Shown here in pieces: positions 1-8,431 of a DNA stretch of 15,925 nucleotides; position 1 is the stretch's first letter; the number at the start of each line of letters is the position of its first letter. A model generated the notes under the pieces. That model saw only the letters and a program-made list of their open reading frames with translations. It was not told the origin of the DNA and searched no databases. The stretch is taken from assembly GCA_946886805.1 (NCBI GenBank), contig CAMPJM010000026.1, positions 1-15,925 of the forward strand, written 5' to 3'. The stretch is from an uncultured Flammeovirgaceae bacterium (GTDB lineage Bacteria; Bacteroidota; Bacteroidia; Cytophagales; Cyclobacteriaceae). Position numbers and translations under genes: made by a program.

Positions 1-1832
1 TATATGCCGTTTTGATGGTCATTATAGGGCTATGGGTTTCACGAACAAAAAAGGGAACCCAGAAAACTGCCGAGGAATATTTCCTTGCCGGTCGTTCTTT
101 ACCCTGGTGGGCGGTTGGATCTTCCTTGCTGGCGGCAAATATCTCCGCTGAGCATTTTATTGGCACTTCAGGCTCGGGTTTTGCCATTGGTTTAGGCATC
201 GCTGCTTATGAATGGATTGCCGCAATTGCCTTGATTGTAGTTGCCAAGTATTTCCTTCCTGTGTTTATAGATAAAGGCATTTATACTATGCCGCAATTCC
301 TTAAAGAGAGGTTTAACAGCGGGGTGAGTACTGCTTTCGCTGTGTTTTGGCTGCTGGTGTATGTTTTTGTGAACCTGACTTCGGTAAGTTATTTAGGGGC
401 GCTTGCTTTGGAACAAATCATGGGCATTCCCCTTATCTATGGAATTATAGGATTGCTCGTCTTTTCGGGTATTTATTCTGTTTATGGTGGATTGGAAGCA
501 GTGGCATGGACGGATGTGTTGCAAGTTGCGATACTCGTTGGAGGGGGATTGATGACGACCTATTTTGCCCTTGAAGCTGTTGGTGATGGCGATGGCGTTT
601 TTGCTGGTTTAGGGAATCTTTACACCGAAGCTCAAGACCATTTTGTCATGATCATGGAAAAAGGAAGACTATTTGTTCCGGATGGAGAAACAGGCCAGAG
701 AGATGCTTTTATGGATCTACCTGGTCTTGCTGTAATATTCGGTGCCATGTGGCTGACTAATTTGGGGTATTGGGGCTTTAATCAATACATTATTCAAAAA
801 GGGCTGGCAGCAAAAAGCATTAAAGAAGCTAAACTCGGCGTGTTGTTTGCAGCTTATTTAAAAATTCTTATGCCCTTAATTGTGGTTATCCCAGGAATCG
901 CTGCGTTTGTTCTAGTTAATGAATATAGTCCTGAGCAACTATCCGCTATTTTAGGTAAACCGGTAGAAGCTATAGGCGACATAGCTAAATCTGATGAAGC
1001 CTATCCTTGGTTATTGAAAAATTTTATCCCCTCCGGAGCTAGAGGTCTTGCTTTTGCCGCCCTTGCTGCTGCGATAGTATCATCGCTCGCCTCTATGATC
1101 AACAGTACCGCTACTATTTTTACAATGGATATTTATAAGCAATACTTTAAGCCCGAAGCCTCAAACAAACAACTGGTAAGGGTTGGAAGATTGGTTGCTG
1201 TGGTTGCACTAGGCATAGCCATGACGGTAGCACAAGAATTGAGTTCTTTAGATCAGGTGTTTCAATATATTCAGGAGTATACAGGCTATATATATCCGGG
1301 GGTTGTTGCTGTTTTTGGTATGGGCTTATTTTGGAAGCAAATTACAGCAAAAGCTGCCTTGTGGACTGCAATTGCCACAATACCTGCAGGCATAATATTT
1401 AAAGTGTTTTATCCGGACATGCCATTTATTTTGAGAATGGGTTATGTCTTTATTGTTTTATGCCTGATTGCATCAATTATTAGTTTTACAGAGAAAGGTG
1501 TGAAAGTAAAAGCACCGCTCCCTGAAGGAAAGCATAGGAAATCAATGCTCAATGCTAGCAGTTTCTTTTTTGTTCTAGGAGTGGTAGCGTTTATAGTTGG
1601 GGCTCTTTTTGCAAACGACTACGGCTACTTAGGCTTAGAGTCCATCTATATGCTGTCCGTTTTGTTTTTAATGATAGGCATAATCTTGTACACCAATGCA
1701 AAAATGGAAACTGCCGATCCAAAGGCAATTGTATCTGATCCCGCATTGTTTAGCACTTCTGCTGCCTTTAATTTCGGAGCAGCGGGTGTTATATTGATCA
1801 TCGGATTGTTGTACTATTTCTTTTGGTGGTAG
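1..1832 (+). CDS. Sodium:sugar symporter (SSS family, vSGLT-like), 5'-truncated
   Basis: Inner-membrane transporter predicted to import a sugar with Na+. The reading frame is open through the left edge (first full codon at base 3); the TTG at 12 and ATG at 15 lie inside the first membrane helix, so the true start is outside the window. Numbering from the TTG, about 21 N-terminal residues are missing compared with vSGLT. Family hallmarks include GRSLPWWAVGSSLLAANISAE (27-47), NLGYWGFNQYIIQ (250-262), VSSLASMINSTATIF (356-370) and FQYIQEYTG (417-425). By alignment from memory, the Na2-site residues (A41, I44, S357, S358) and sugar contacts E67, N250, Y253, K284 and Q421 are kept. Three pocket positions differ: vSGLT Gln69 is His48, Met73 is Thr52 and Ser91 is Ala70. 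The C-terminus is about 85 residues longer than vSGLT and ends in hydrophobic segments near 516-534, 544-562 and 588-606. The araA gene lies 200 bases downstream, so L-arabinose is a plausible substrate (inference); galactose, glucose or xylose remain possible. Confidence 0.93.
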   Translation, partial: YAVLMVIIGLWVSRTKKGTQKTAEEYFLAGRSLPWWAVGSSLLAANISAEHFIGTSGSGFAIGLGIAAYEWIAAIALIVVAKYFLPVFIDKGIYTMPQFLKERFNSGVSTAFAVFWLLVYVFVNLTSVSYLGALALEQIMGIPLIYGIIGLLVFSGIYSVYGGLEAVAWTDVLQVAILVGGGLMTTYFALEAVGDGDGVFAGLGNLYTEAQDHFVMIMEKGRLFVPDGETGQRDAFMDLPGLAVIFGAMWLTNLGYWGFNQYIIQKGLAAKSIKEAKLGVLFAAYLKILMPLIVVIPGIAAFVLVNEYSPEQLSAILGKPVEAIGDIAKSDEAYPWLLKNFIPSGARGLAFAALAAAIVSSLASMINSTATIFTMDIYKQYFKPEASNKQLVRVGRLVAVVALGIAMTVAQELSSLDQVFQYIQEYTGYIYPGVVAVFGMGLFWKQITAKAALWTAIATIPAGIIFKVFYPDMPFILRMGYVFIVLCLIASIISFTEKGVKVKAPLPEGKHRKSMLNASSFFFVLGVVAFIVGALFANDYGYLGLESIYMLSVLFLMIGIILYTNAKMETADPKAIVSDPALFSTSAAFNFGAAGVILIIGLLYYFFWW

Positions 1833-1872
1833 CAAGTTTGAAGTGGTGGATGAAAGATGTTCAATGAAGATG

Positions 1873-1900
1873 GTAGAGACAAGGCATGCCTTGTCTCTAC
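1873..1900. repeat. 28-bp perfect palindrome, REP/MITE-like
   Basis: GTAGAGACAAGGCA is followed directly by its exact reverse complement, so the whole 28 bases read the same on both strands. It lies 40 bases after the symporter stop codon. No T-run follows on the plus strand, so it does not look like a standard intrinsic terminator. Palindromes beginning GTAGAGAC and ending GTCTCTAC are, from memory, dispersed repeats in Bacteroidota and cyanobacteria. Membership in such a family is inferred and needs a genome-wide copy count. Confidence 0.7.
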
Positions 1901-2003
1901 GCCGCGGTACCAGCTGTTGTGTTCTCACAAGTAGCATTATCATAATGGTATCAATAGTCAATATTCATTTGCACAATAATTTATTCAGTTTTACAATCAT
2001 TTA

Positions 2004-2030
2004 TAATTCATAATTCATAATTCATAATTT
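2004..2030 (+). repeat. Tandem heptamer TAATTCA abutting the araA start
   Basis: Three exact copies of TAATTCA (2004-2010, 2011-2017, 2018-2024) are followed by a partial copy TAATTT (2025-2030). The array ends two bases before the araA ATG at 2033. It therefore occupies the ribosome-binding position, and no purine-rich Shine-Dalgarno sequence is present. Slippage could change spacing or A/T content at the translation start, but that is inference. Confidence 0.75.
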
Positions 2031-2032
2031 CA

Positions 2033-3523
2033 ATGATCGATCTTAAAAAATTAGAAGTGTGGTTTGTTACAGGTAGCCAGCACTTATATGGAGAAGAAAC
2101 CCTCAGACAAGTAGCTGAGCATTCGCAGGAAATTGCCAAAGGTTTAGACCAGTCCGAACAAATACCGGTAAAGGTGATATTTAAACCTGTGGTAAAAACA
2201 GCGGAAGAAATATATGCCTTATTCAGAGAATCCAATATAGCAGACAGTTGTATCGGGGTTATTACCTGGATGCATACCTTTTCCCCAGCAAAAATGTGGA
2301 TCAGAGGTTTACAGATCAACCAAAAGCCGCTCTTACATTTGCATACCCAATACAATAGAGATATCCCCTGGAGTTCTATTGACATGGACTTTATGAACCT
2401 GAACCAAAGCGCTCATGGCGATCGGGAATTCGGGTTTATGGTTTCCAGAATGAGGATTGAAAGAAAAGTAGTGGCAGGGTATTGGAAAGATCCGGCTGTT
2501 TTGGAGCAAATTAATATGTGGAGCAGAGCGGCAAGTGGATGGAACGACTGGCAGGGGGCTAAATTTGCTCGTTTTGGGGACAATATGCGCAATGTGGCAG
2601 TGACAGAAGGCGATAAAGTAGAAGCTGAAATAAAATTTGGATTTTCTGTAAACACCTACGGAGTGGGTGATTTAGTTGCTGTAATCAATCAGGTAAGCGA
2701 GCAAGAAATTTACACGCTGATACAGGAATATAATGATAGCTATACATTGGCTGATTCTTTAAGAAAAGGAGGTAGCCAACATGCATCTTTAGTAGAAGCA
2801 GCAAAAATAGAAATTGGCTTGAGGCATTTTCTTGAAGATGGAAATTTCAAAGGTTTTTCCGATACTTTTGAAGATTTGCATGGTATGAGCCAATTACCGG
2901 GAATTGCAGCCCAAAGATTGATGGCCGATGGATATGGTTTCGCAGGTGAAGGCGACTGGAAAACAGCGGCACTTGTGAGAGCTATGAAAGTAATGGGGAG
3001 CGGTTTAAAAGGAGGAAATGCCTTTATGGAAGATTATACCTACCATTTTGATCCGCATAATTCACTGGTTTTAGGTTCTCATATGTTGGAAGTAGATGCT
3101 TCCCTGGCAAATGGAAAAGCGAGTTGTGAAGTACACCCATTGGGAATAGGAGGTAAGTCCGATCCGGTTCGGCTTGTGTTTAACGTTGCGGGTGGCGCAG
3201 CATTAAATGCCTCTGTTGTGGATATGGGTAACAGATTCAGGCTGGTGGTCAATGAAGTAGAAGCTTTGGAACCTCAGGAAGAGCTTCCGAATTTACCAGT
3301 TGCCCGTGTCTTGTGGAAACCATTGCCTGATATGAACACAGGTTGTGCAGCATGGATACTGGCAGGAGGCGCACACCATACTTGCTTTAGCCAAAATTTA
3401 ACCTCGGCCCACCTTCAGGATTTTGCAGAAATGGCAGGGGTGGAATGTTTGTTGATCAATAAAGCGACAACGATAAGCCAGCTCAAAAATGAGTTGCGCT
3501 GGAACGAAGCTTACTATAAGTAA
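2033..3523 (+). CDS. araA: L-arabinose isomerase
   Basis: Cytoplasmic metal-dependent enzyme (EC 5.3.1.4) interconverting L-arabinose and L-ribulose, the first step of the AraA-AraB-AraD route to D-xylulose 5-phosphate. The 496-residue product is full length compared with about 500 for E. coli AraA and aligns throughout. The N-terminal [17 protein letters not shown] (8-24) is characteristic. The four Mn2+ ligands of the family are present: E306 in [11 protein letters not shown]333 in [10 protein letters not shown]350 in GSHMLEV, and H449 in AGGAHHT. The C-terminal LRWNEAYYK also matches. The ATG at 2033 is chosen because the protein N-terminus aligns with the family, although there is no ribosome-binding site, only the heptamer repeat. 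The gene follows the symporter in the same direction, so the two may be co-transcribed. Kinase and epimerase partners (araB, araD) are not in the window and may lie further left. Confidence 0.97.
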   Translation: MIDLKKLEVWFVTGSQHLYGEETLRQVAEHSQEIAKGLDQSEQIPVKVIFKPVVKTAEEIYALFRESNIADSCIGVITWMHTFSPAKMWIRGLQINQKPLLHLHTQYNRDIPWSSIDMDFMNLNQSAHGDREFGFMVSRMRIERKVVAGYWKDPAVLEQINMWSRAASGWNDWQGAKFARFGDNMRNVAVTEGDKVEAEIKFGFSVNTYGVGDLVAVINQVSEQEIYTLIQEYNDSYTLADSLRKGGSQHASLVEAAKIEIGLRHFLEDGNFKGFSDTFEDLHGMSQLPGIAAQRLMADGYGFAGEGDWKTAALVRAMKVMGSGLKGGNAFMEDYTYHFDPHNSLVLGSHMLEVDASLANGKASCEVHPLGIGGKSDPVRLVFNVAGGAALNASVVDMGNRFRLVVNEVEALEPQEELPNLPVARVLWKPLPDMNTGCAAWILAGGAHHTCFSQNLTSAHLQDFAEMAGVECLLINKATTISQLKNELRWNEAYYK

Positions 3524-3558
3524 AATAAACTTAAGAAATAAAATAACGAACTTAAGGT

Positions 3559-3581
3559 TTGGCTAAAGCCAATATGTTTTT
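3559..3581 (+). terminator. Possible weak terminator after araA
   Basis: TTGGCTAAAGCCAA (3559-3572) is a near-perfect hairpin with a 5-6-bp stem and a tiny loop, followed by a T-rich tail (TATGTTTTT). It sits 36 bases after the araA stop and could end that transcript. The stem is short and the T-run is interrupted. The same unit may instead be part of the repeat cluster that follows. Confidence 0.35.
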
Positions 3582-3593
3582 CAATTTTCGAAT

Positions 3594-3613
3594 CCTCCAG
3601 CTTTAGCTGGAGG
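3594..3613. repeat. Inverted repeat CCTCCAGC/GCTGGAGG, REP-like
   Basis: CCTCCAGC and GCTGGAGG flank a four-base TTTA loop, giving a strong 8-bp stem (9 if the inner T-A pair forms), then GCAATTCAAA. Its core, read on the minus strand (GCTAAAGC), is the same as that of the 3559-3572 hairpin read on the plus strand, so the two may be modules of one element. I recall similar hairpins recurring between genes in Bacteroidota; copy number here is unknown. Confidence 0.6.
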
Positions 3614-3658
3614 CAATTCAAACGGTGATTCAAACCTGGGAAGTAATTTGTCGATCCT

Positions 3659-3672
3659 CCATTTTAAAATGG
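3659..3672. repeat. 14-bp palindrome CCATTTTAAAATGG
   Basis: A perfect 14-base palindrome sits 46 bases after the CCTCCAGC hairpin and is preceded by GATCCT, in a context resembling the ATCCTCC that starts that hairpin. It looks like a third, partly decayed hairpin module in the same cluster. A chance AT-rich palindrome cannot be excluded. Confidence 0.45.
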
Positions 3673-3946
3673 GAAAATCAGAAAATAATTTTTAAGAAGA
3701 CAGCAACAGCCCTTCAATTGCCACTGGCATTAGCCTGTGGACAATAATATGTACAATCGAAAGGACTTTAGCCAAAATTAAAGCCGCTTTGCGAATGGAA
3801 TGATTTCTGCAATTATTTTGTAATGATTCTAACCATGACAAGGCATCCAAAAACGTACTTAACTTAGAAAATACACCTCTTATAGATTTTTGTTGCGTTT
3901 TAATTTCATTAATTTGTGTGATATAGGAAAATGCCTGTTCAAGCTT

Positions 3947-6900
3947 ATGAAAGCAGTACCAAATCATTTCTTCACAAAAGCTGTTCTGTGCTCTTTTTTA
4001 CTGATTATAACAATGGTGAACCCGCTGTTCTCTCAGGAAAAAATTACACGTTTTCAGCATTTGACCATTGAAGATGGCCTGCCTCAGAATATGGTGGACT
4101 GCATCTTGCGCGATAGCCAGGGATTTATGTGGTTTGGGACTTGGAACGGCCTGTGCCGTTACGATGGGTATAAAATTGAAATATTTAACAATGAAAGTGG
4201 CAATGTCAATTCTCTTCGAAACAACTTCATATATGCACTCAGCGAAGATCAATTTGGTAATATTTGGGTAGGTACTAAGGGAGGCCTGTATCTTTACCTT
4301 TATGATAAAAATGAATTCCGGTTCATTAATAAGTTAATAGAAAATCCAGCCCCTTTAGAAGGTGCGATCACTGTAATTTCGGAGGTAGATGATAATACTT
4401 TATGGATAGGGACTGATAAGGGGGCAATGCATGTTCGGGTGATTAATGAAGCTGGAAAATTAGAAAAAATTCAGGCCTATGCTTTTGGTGCTTCCAAATC
4501 GGGTTTGAGTGGTGAATTGATCAGGGCTATTTGCAAAACAAATGATGGAGATATTTGGATAGGAACCGATGAGGGTATCAATGTTTTGGATGCTGATCAG
4601 CAAGTTTTTAATAAACTAAGGTTTGATCCAAGCGATAGCAACAGTATTTCTTTTGATGTAGTGCATTGCATTTACCAAGATAGCAAGAACAGGATATGGG
4701 TAGGCACCGAAAATGGCTTGAATAGGTATAATGTCCAAACAAATAATTTTACACATTATTTTCATGAACCTTCAGACCCTGCTAGTTTACCGCATAATTC
4801 AGTGACTGATATAGTGGAAGATAATGCCGGGCGTATTTTTCTTTCCACCTTAGGTGGTTTAAGCGAATACCTAGGAGCAGATAGTTTCAAAAGCTTTAAA
4901 AGTGAGCTAAAAACAGCGCATAGCTTAAATAGCAACTTCGTTAACTGTCTTTTGTCCGATGAAACGGGAAATCTTTGGATAGGTACGGAAAGGGGAGGTG
5001 TAAACATTTATAATACTCATCAAAATGTGTTGGAATATTTTGAATATGACAGGGGCAATCCGAATAGCCTCAGCCACAACACGATCAACTCCATCTATGA
5101 AGACGACAGTTATATCTGGATAGGCACTGCCGGTGGGGGGCTAAACCGCTATGACAAACTTCATAAAACCTATAAACATTATCTCTTTGATGTAAATGAT
5201 AGCCGATCAATTTCCAGTGATTTCATCACTGCTATTCATCGTGATATAAAAGGACGGCTTTGGGTTGCTACATGGGGATCGGGCTTAAATTTGTTGGTGG
5301 ACGGTCTGGGTGATCGTCAATATTTTATTAATAACAGAAACAGCGACAATTTCGTCAACTTATCCAATAGTTTTATCTCTGCGATAGTGGAAGATAAAAC
5401 CGGAAATTTATGGATAGGCACTAACGGGGGACTTTTCAAATGCGATATTAACGAAGGCCACATCAGGAGATTAGTGCCTGAAATTACTGCCGTTGGGTGT
5501 CTTGCTTTCGACAGGGATAATAATCTTTGGGGAGGATCTCCGCTGGGGCTATACAATATAAAAATTGATAGTCTTGGCAATCTTGTCCAGTATCGCTCAG
5601 CATTTTATGAGCACAGCTCATTGGACAGTACGTCCATAAGTGGCAATTATATTATTTCTGCCACAATGGATTCGGATGGGCATATGTGGTTTGGAACGTA
5701 TGGCCAGGGTATTAATAAACTCACTTTTATCAACGGGAAAGCAAATTTTAAATCTTATTCCAAGGCAGATGGTATTGCCAATAACATTATATATGGCATA
5801 GTAGAAGACAATGAAAGGAACCTGTGGTTAAGCACAGACAACGGCCTCTCTCGGTTTAACCTAAAAACAGGGAAAATAAGAAATTTTTATATTGCAGATG
5901 GCTTATTGAATAATCAGTATTATTGGTCTGCCCATTATAAAAACGCTTCAGGAAAACTCTATTTCGGAGGCATGCACGGATTGAACACATTTTATCCGTC
6001 GTGGATCAGCGACAGGAAAATAGAGCGTAGCGTAGTGATCACAGATCTTAAGGTGTTTAATGAGCCCGTTATTCCCGGGGTGCAATATGATGGCGTTGAA
6101 ATTCTCCATAAAAATATTTCGCAGGCAAAGTCATTGGATATGTCTTACAAATCAAAAGTTATTGCTTTTGATTTTTCCGCATTGGACTATAACGAGCCTG
6201 AACTGATAAAATATGCCTATTACCTCCAAGGTTTCGATGATGGCTGGAATTATGTCAATTCCAATAGACGTTTTGCAAATTATACAAATTTGAAGCCTGG
6301 GGATTATACATTTATGGTCAAAGCTTCAGATTTGAATGGCGATTTCACATATCCGCCCACTGTTATTGCCTTGCACATTGCGCCGCCTTTTTGGGAAACC
6401 TGGTGGTTCCGGATAGTAGCATTAATTTTTATTGCAGGGCTTATAGTAGCTTATAACCGGTACAGGCTTTACAATCTTAAAATACAGAAACTATTGCTGG
6501 AGCGCCAGGTAAAAGAACGCACGGAAAAAATCAACCATCAAAACCAGGAACTATTAGTTCGTGCAAATCAATTAAAAGCAAGCAATGGGCAATTGGAAAA
6601 AAAGCAACAGTTGATTGAAGGGCAGAACGAAAAACTAGGAGACCAGAATAAACATATATTACAGCAAAGGAATAAGTTAATTGAACTTAATAAAAAGGTA
6701 AAGTTGGTCAGTCAACTTAAACTAAGCTTTTTTACCAATATCTCTCATGAGTTCCGAACTCCGCTTACTTTAATCATTGGTCCTCTGGAAAATTTACTGA
6801 AAGAGCAAAACCTCGATTTTAACACCAAAAGCACTCTTGCGCTCATAAACCGGAATGCTCAGCGACTACTCCATTTGATCAATCAAATCATGGATTTCAG

Positions 6901-8362
6901 GCGAATTGAGAAAGGCCAAATGGATTTGAAAACAACCAGGGGCGATCTCAATGAATTTTGTCAAAATATATTTGACGCTTTTCAACCATTAGCTGAAATT
7001 AAAAAAATTAGGTTTGATTATGTGCAGGGAGAATTGCCTTTAGAGGTATGGTTTGACCACCAGAAAATTGAAAATATCATCTATAATCTATTGTCAAATG
7101 CTTTCAAATATACGCCCGAAAAAGGAAAAATAGCATTGGAAGTCAGTGCGTTGTGCCAAAGGGAGTCAAAGCTTAAAAGTTGGAATTTAATTCCCGATAG
7201 CGAAAGAAGTGTGATAAGTATTAAGATTTTCGATTCTGGCATTGGTATCAGCAAAGAAAACCTGCCTTTGGTTTTTAAACGCTTTTATCGCATCGATTCC
7301 GAAGAAGTTTTTCAAATAAATGGTTCGGGGATAGGGCTCACCCTGGCAGAAGAGCTTATCAAGACACATCATGGAAATATATTTGTAGAAAGCAAACCGG
7401 GAGAGGGATCAGTATTTGAAATACAGTTCCGTTGTCTAAAAGAGGCCTACAATGAACATGAACTAATGGAAAAAGACCATCATACCATTACAATTCACAA
7501 ACAGGTTCAAATGCTTACCGATGAGTTCGGGACAGGACATACTAGAAACAGCCAACAAAAAAAACCAGTTGTCATAGATAAAAGCAAACCTGTCATATTG
7601 GTGGTCGAGGACAATTGGGATTTGAGGCAGTTCATAATCCACCGCTTTAACAAAACTTACAATGTGGTTGAGGCCGAAAATGGCAAAAATGGGCTACATT
7701 GTGCGAAAGCGTTCAACCCCGACATCATTATTAGCGACATAATGATGCCCGAGATGAATGGCCTTGAACTCTGTGCCCATATCAAAAATGATATTATAAC
7801 TAGTCATATTCCGGTAATTTTATTAACAGCAAAAAGCGAAGTAGAAAACAAAATTGAGGGCCTTGAAAAAGGGGCAGACGATTATTTGCCTAAGCCTTTC
7901 AACTTTGACCTTCTAGAAGCCCGGATCCGTAACCTTATAGACTCAAGGAAGCACCTCAGAAAATTATTTTTACAACAAGCGGATGTCGATTCCGGGCAAC
8001 TCGCCACAACCGATAGAGATCAAAAATTTTTAGAGCAGGCCATTCGTATCGTAGAGGATAAAATGACAGATCCGGAATTTGGTGCGAAGGAGTTTGTGAG
8101 GGAAATGGGCATGAGCAGAAGCCTGCTGCATAAGAAACTTACCGTGCTTACAGACCAGTCCGCAACTGAATTTATTAATCACTTTCGCCTGAAAAAATCA
8201 CTAAAATTGCTCAAGCACGCTGACATGAACATTTCTGAAGTGGCATACAGTGTCGGATTTAATGACCCTAAATATTTCAGCAGGATATTCAGTAAGCAAT
8301 ACGGAAATGCACCAAGTGAATATTTGCACAAAGCATTAAAAGCGGTGAAGGGAACTACATAG
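3947..8362 (+). CDS. Hybrid two-component system (HTCS) PUL regulator
   Basis: One-protein sensor kinase, response regulator and transcription factor, 1471 residues from the ATG at 3947. That start is preferred over the TTG at 3890 because it gives a clean signal peptide (MKAVPNHFFTKAVLCSF, hydrophobic run, cleavage near S29/Q30). The periplasmic part has 14 propeller repeats of the WxGT type (for example FMWFGTWNGL, NIWVGTKGGL, RIWVGTENGL), consistent with two seven-bladed propellers, then a Y_Y_Y domain near 738-816. One membrane helix (about 819-837) is followed by a long coiled coil, then HisKA with phospho-acceptor H934 in ISHEFRTPLT, and an ATPase domain with N-box NLLSNAFKYTP, DSGIGI and GSGIGL. 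The receiver has phospho-acceptor D1264 (SDIMMPEMNG), T1294 and K1316. An AraC-type HTH occupies about 1380-1465 (VAYSVGFNDPKYFSRIF). No key residue is missing. HTCS proteins bind a periplasmic oligosaccharide and activate the neighbouring PUL; the ligand here is unknown. Confidence 0.96.
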   Translation: MKAVPNHFFTKAVLCSFLLIITMVNPLFSQEKITRFQHLTIEDGLPQNMVDCILRDSQGFMWFGTWNGLCRYDGYKIEIFNNESGNVNSLRNNFIYALSEDQFGNIWVGTKGGLYLYLYDKNEFRFINKLIENPAPLEGAITVISEVDDNTLWIGTDKGAMHVRVINEAGKLEKIQAYAFGASKSGLSGELIRAICKTNDGDIWIGTDEGINVLDADQQVFNKLRFDPSDSNSISFDVVHCIYQDSKNRIWVGTENGLNRYNVQTNNFTHYFHEPSDPASLPHNSVTDIVEDNAGRIFLSTLGGLSEYLGADSFKSFKSELKTAHSLNSNFVNCLLSDETGNLWIGTERGGVNIYNTHQNVLEYFEYDRGNPNSLSHNTINSIYEDDSYIWIGTAGGGLNRYDKLHKTYKHYLFDVNDSRSISSDFITAIHRDIKGRLWVATWGSGLNLLVDGLGDRQYFINNRNSDNFVNLSNSFISAIVEDKTGNLWIGTNGGLFKCDINEGHIRRLVPEITAVGCLAFDRDNNLWGGSPLGLYNIKIDSLGNLVQYRSAFYEHSSLDSTSISGNYIISATMDSDGHMWFGTYGQGINKLTFINGKANFKSYSKADGIANNIIYGIVEDNERNLWLSTDNGLSRFNLKTGKIRNFYIADGLLNNQYYWSAHYKNASGKLYFGGMHGLNTFYPSWISDRKIERSVVITDLKVFNEPVIPGVQYDGVEILHKNISQAKSLDMSYKSKVIAFDFSALDYNEPELIKYAYYLQGFDDGWNYVNSNRRFANYTNLKPGDYTFMVKASDLNGDFTYPPTVIALHIAPPFWETWWFRIVALIFIAGLIVAYNRYRLYNLKIQKLLLERQVKERTEKINHQNQELLVRANQLKASNGQLEKKQQLIEGQNEKLGDQNKHILQQRNKLIELNKKVKLVSQLKLSFFTNISHEFRTPLTLIIGPLENLLKEQNLDFNTKSTLALINRNAQRLLHLINQIMDFRRIEKGQMDLKTTRGDLNEFCQNIFDAFQPLAEIKKIRFDYVQGELPLEVWFDHQKIENIIYNLLSNAFKYTPEKGKIALEVSALCQRESKLKSWNLIPDSERSVISIKIFDSGIGISKENLPLVFKRFYRIDSEEVFQINGSGIGLTLAEELIKTHHGNIFVESKPGEGSVFEIQFRCLKEAYNEHELMEKDHHTITIHKQVQMLTDEFGTGHTRNSQQKKPVVIDKSKPVILVVEDNWDLRQFIIHRFNKTYNVVEAENGKNGLHCAKAFNPDIIISDIMMPEMNGLELCAHIKNDIITSHIPVILLTAKSEVENKIEGLEKGADDYLPKPFNFDLLEARIRNLIDSRKHLRKLFLQQADVDSGQLATTDRDQKFLEQAIRIVEDKMTDPEFGAKEFVREMGMSRSLLHKKLTVLTDQSATEFINHFRLKKSLKLLKHADMNISEVAYSVGFNDPKYFSRIFSKQYGNAPSEYLHKALKAVKGTT

Positions 8363-8369
8363 CAAAAAA

Positions 8370-8399
8370 CGCTTTATAAGCTGCTAAAGCGCATTTTTT
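8370..8399 (+). terminator. Intrinsic terminator after the HTCS gene
   Basis: CGCTTTA (8370-8376) pairs exactly with TAAAGCG (8385-8391) across an eight-base loop, followed by CA and six T residues (8394-8399). An A-run just before the stem can pair with the T-run, so it could also act on minus-strand transcripts. It begins seven bases after the HTCS stop, which indicates that the regulator is transcribed separately from the lipoprotein-susC-susD genes. Confidence 0.8.
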
Positions 8400-8431
8400 C
8401 TTTAATCTTTTATAAGGCTAGATAACGTGAG

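Larger units (their letters stand above)
3524..3946. other. Non-coding gap between araA and the HTCS gene
   Basis: This 423-base stretch contains no convincing gene. The left half (3531-3673) is packed with inverted repeats, described separately. The right half (about 3690-3946) is AT-rich and must hold the HTCS promoter, but I see no clear match to the Bacteroidota -33/-7 pattern (TTTG and TAnnTTTG). The nearest are TAGATTTT near 3883-3890 and TTAATTTG at 3909-3916, both imperfect. A 91-codon minus-strand ORF (3692-3967) crosses this region and enters the HTCS signal-peptide codons; it has no recognisable family signature. Confidence 0.6.

Noticed and set aside
1902..1916. Run of three overlapping or adjacent six-base palindromes (CCGCGG, GGTACC, CAGCTG)
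   Set aside because: Each is short and expected occasionally by chance; no larger symmetry joins them.
1668..1961. 97-codon minus-strand ORF across the symporter 3' end and the 28-bp palindrome
   Set aside because: Mostly antisense to a clear coding region and without family features; length is expected by chance opposite a hydrophobic membrane gene.
2008..2385. 125-codon minus-strand ORF opposite the araA start
   Set aside because: It is antisense to conserved araA codons, its sequence is low-quality and cysteine-rich, and no domain is visible.
3883..3916. Possible HTCS promoter elements (TAGATTTT, TTTG, TTAATTTG)
   Set aside because: Each misses the consensus and the spacing is about 16 instead of roughly 19 bases, so it was not listed as a promoter.
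3890..3946. TTG-initiated N-terminal extension of the HTCS
   Set aside because: It would place 19 extra residues before a complete signal peptide; the ATG at 3947 is the better start.
3931..4071. 46-codon frame starting at ATG 3931 with AGGAAA just upstream, in another frame from the HTCS
   Set aside because: It overlaps the HTCS signal-peptide codons and shows no protein features; it is likely a chance frame, although the upstream AGG is noted.
4050..6000. Repetitive WxGT-encoding pattern in the HTCS gene that could be mistaken for a DNA repeat array
   Set aside because: It is repetition at the protein level (14 propeller repeats) with diverged codons, not a DNA tandem repeat or CRISPR array.
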